A stretch of DNA of 64,000 nucleotides from Glandiceps talaboti. Taxonomy: Eukaryota > Hemichordata > Enteropneusta > Spengelidae. A program made the translations under genes and the position numbers. Numbering within the stretch: the stretch's first letter is position 1; each line of letters begins with the position of its first letter. This document shows positions 61,293 through 64,000 of the stretch, piece after piece. Under the pieces are notes generated by a model that made no database searches, was not told the origin of the DNA, and worked only from the letters and a program-made list of their open reading frames with translations. Location: assembly GCF_964340395.1 (NCBI RefSeq), contig NC_135562.1, positions 19,980,626-20,044,625 on the forward strand. Reading direction: 5' to 3'.

Positions 61293-63501
61293 GGAAAGAG
61301 CGACATTTGTCGTGAATAGAGACGGCAAGGGTGGTTTTATTCATTATAGGTATTACGTTCCATTAGGTTTCAGAAACCCACATTGAAGTGTTAAACCTGT
61401 TGTGACAGCATTGAGAGTATTGATCACGATTTATAACAATGTATCCCATAGTGTGAAATCAATAACGTATACTCTGCTATCAAGTTAAGATTAATAAGTG
61501 ACGTTTCATTTCCGGTTTTTGACCTCAGAAAATAGGACGGGTTACGTCTGAAAATGCATGACATTCATTGAAAGTTAATGTGTGTGTCAAATACATAATA
61601 CTGCTAAAGTAACACAAACTGGTTTAATAAGCTAAACTTTGATGACGTGAAAATACTGACAGAAGACGTTGATTCACTGGCATAATGTTAGTGTCAATGC
61701 ATATCTTCTATGACATTACAGTGCCAATGCATACCTTCTATGATATTACAATTTGTGTTTTGGCATTATTAGAACTGTTGACTGCATATTTAGTTGGGAG
61801 TTATTGTATATTTTTATACGTATAATAAAATACGTCATCAACTCATTTAGAAGTTATATCCTAGTACCAAGTTTGAGTTGTCAATTGCACGTACGTTAAG
61901 TATACAACTATAAATCAGTAAGTTGAATACCGTGAATAACATTTATTAATAGCAGAAAAAAATACACAACAACAAGATAAAAGTCAGCTTCTGCCTTTGA
62001 AGCATGGCTTTCTTCTAGTATGCTGTTAGCAATGTAGTACATACAAATTACACCAAGTGTATATCACATGCATGTTTTAGTAATTCTCCTCCCTATACAA
62101 TATTACCAATGCGTTTGACGTTAATGTTATTCAAAACTTTAGCATTCGAATTCACTGAGACGTCCTGAGGGATGGCGTCAATACAATGCTATCAAAGCAT
62201 ATGAAATTTACCTTAGGAAAATGTCAGTAACATCGGTTAGGTGGTTTGTTCATTGTTAACCATTTACCTGTTTGATTTAATATATGTAGTACATTTTCAA
62301 GCTTGTTAACTGCAAGATGTCTATAATTTAGTATTTTTCGTAATTATATGTATAGTCACGGCATCTGCGTAATTCTCCAAACCCGCTGAACGTCCTTAGC
62401 TATTTAGTATATTAAGGAACAATCACACAGTGTCACACACGCTCAATAAGCGAACTTCGTTGAGGGGGCGGGGGGAGGGGGAGGGGTCTGTCGTTGTTGA
62501 ACTCCGTTTTCGCACTTCTAACCAGATTTCGATGGAAAACGTTCACGCCTTCAACGATAACAGGTTTTGTATTTACTCCTGAGATGTTGAAAGTTCATAA
62601 CAATTTACTTCTAATGTTAGATATTATGGTGCTGGGTTTACGGTAGTGTTTTAAAATGTTTACAATTATGTTTTTACATTACATTGATTGTAGTGGTGTG
62701 ACCTCTACATTTTTAATCATTATAGTTTACATCTTATGTAAATGTTCGATGTCGCCCTTGTGAACGTTAGTTCAGCGGGAGGTGGGGAGGGGTTTTTGAC
62801 CTAACTGATCTATGTTCGTTTGTTGAACTTGTCCGGCATTGTGCGATCGTCCCTTTGTATATTTAGTATATTTTCTGAGGCCCTGACTAAAGAGGCACAA
62901 ACCGTGTACATACGTTCTTTGTTGTAAGTTTGGCTGTATATCAAAACACGTAGTTGTTGTTTGCTACTTGGTGAAGCATAATTAAAGGGGCATAAATTAT
63001 AAGCTGAGTTTAGACGTGTTGGGAGGGGGGGGGGTGAGTTTAGACGTGTTGGAAGGGGGTACCTTTAGATATTTGCAACATTCTACTTTATACTAAAGCT
63101 AGTCTTAACTCAAACTTAGTGTAAATATAGATTCCTTATAAATCATCTGATGACGTAATTTGTATACCAATAAAAAATGTCAAGTAAATCCCTAACTTGC
63201 TATCAATTGTTCTAATAATTCCAAACGAAAAAGAATAATGTCATAGAAGGCATACATCGACATTTACATTATACTAGAATAGTGTAATCGATGGTTTGTC
63301 ACTCGAGTAGACAAGTTTATAAACTCAGTTTGTCCCACTTTAACCACTACTTGCAATTAACAGAACTCAACACTGATATTAAGATAAAACTTACAAAACA
63401 ATCCGATGACGTAATTTATTATACCTTATATAGATGTCGAGGGATTCCTACTATGCAATCAACTGATCAACTAACTGCAGCAGCCAACTGTACTGTCATA
63501 G
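61293..63501. repeat. Duplicated block B, part 4 (matches 18360-20505)
   Basis: Colinear noncoding homology with small indels. A local duplication of about 35 bp (GTGCCAATGCATA(C/T)CTTCTATGA) is near 61692-61750, and a G-rich stretch near 63018-63056 is private to B. Confidence 0.92.
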
Positions 63502-64000
63502 AATGTATGCATTGACATCAACATTATACAACAATAATTAATTTAATTGAGTTTTTATGTAAGTACTTTCACAAGTTCAAAAAAGCTTATAAAGTCAGCA
63601 TCTGCGACTTTAACATCAGAGTAAGGTTTGTGTTTTAAATGTCTCGGACTCCATTTGATAGAATTTAATATTTCATGTCTTCAAGGGAGTGCCTATCGTT
63701 ACATGTGTGTATTTACTCCACCTTACCAGGGGAGATAGCCTTCTACATGACATGTTATCGAGACGATGACGTCCTGTTGACGCATTATCTAATACACCAT
63801 GTACATCCTATAATTTTGACTATTAGCCCATGTTATTTCAAAGCTTAGAGTTACTATAAGGAGACCCAATCAATTCAATATTAATCCAGTGCAAAAACGA
63901 CAACATATAAATATCAATGCTTCATGCCAAGTATTAAAGATAATGTGAGACCACTAGATCATACTTCTTCATTTATGATGTATAGTTGAAGCCAAGTCAT
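63502..64000. repeat. Duplicated block B, part 5 (third copy of the start of the 7-kb unit)
   Basis: Matches 20506-21003 and 27504-28001, and continues past the window. Confidence 0.95.

Overview
The window is animal nuclear DNA: AT-rich, with intron-split genes, GT/AG splice junctions, many microsatellites and several retrotransposon and DNA-transposon families. The repeat content (an L1-like LINE, a CR1-like LINE, a Penelope-like GIY-YIG relic, terminal-inverted-repeat elements, foldback elements) fits a marine invertebrate such as a lancelet, hemichordate, brachiopod or mollusc. The sequence alone does not let me name the species.

The only clearly functional host gene is a rhodopsin-like (class A) peptide GPCR on the minus strand. 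I assemble it from four exons: exon 1 at 44804-45250 (N-terminus to TM3), exon 2 at 35673-36074 (TM3 to ICL3), exon 3 at 12137-12358 (TM6-TM7) and exon 4 at 10068-10292 (C-terminal tail and stop). All junctions are phase 0 and the protein is 431 residues. A second copy of exons 3 and 4 lies at 59333-59554 and 57447-57671. It is intact, and all four base differences in exon 3 are synonymous, so a second receptor gene probably continues past the right edge.

Large duplications dominate the layout. Block A (about 2.2-21 kb) matches block B (about 55.7-64 kb, running off the window) at an offset of roughly 40-54 kb. The offset shrinks because A carries insertions that B lacks. Inside intron 2 of the GPCR, 20506-27503 is tandemly repeated as 27504-34466, and each unit carries the same dead LINE insertion. 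B, and sister repeats inside A, act as empty sites that expose the insertions.

Main insertions: (i) a 4.8-kb element at 4555-9393 with about 0.3-kb inverted termini, carrying a frameshifted gene of a family with Cys/His motifs and a FEN/PIN-nuclease-like acidic pattern; (ii) a 3.6-kb element at 14754-18355 with 24-bp inverted ends and a near-identical 10-bp flanking duplication; (iii) a 2.15-kb inverted-repeat element at 39452-41601 that splits a 51-bp minisatellite; (iv) a 2.9-kb element at 47308-50192 with CAG...CTG ends and a CATAC target duplication, holding a CR1-like fragment. The rest is mainly noncoding intronic or intergenic DNA.
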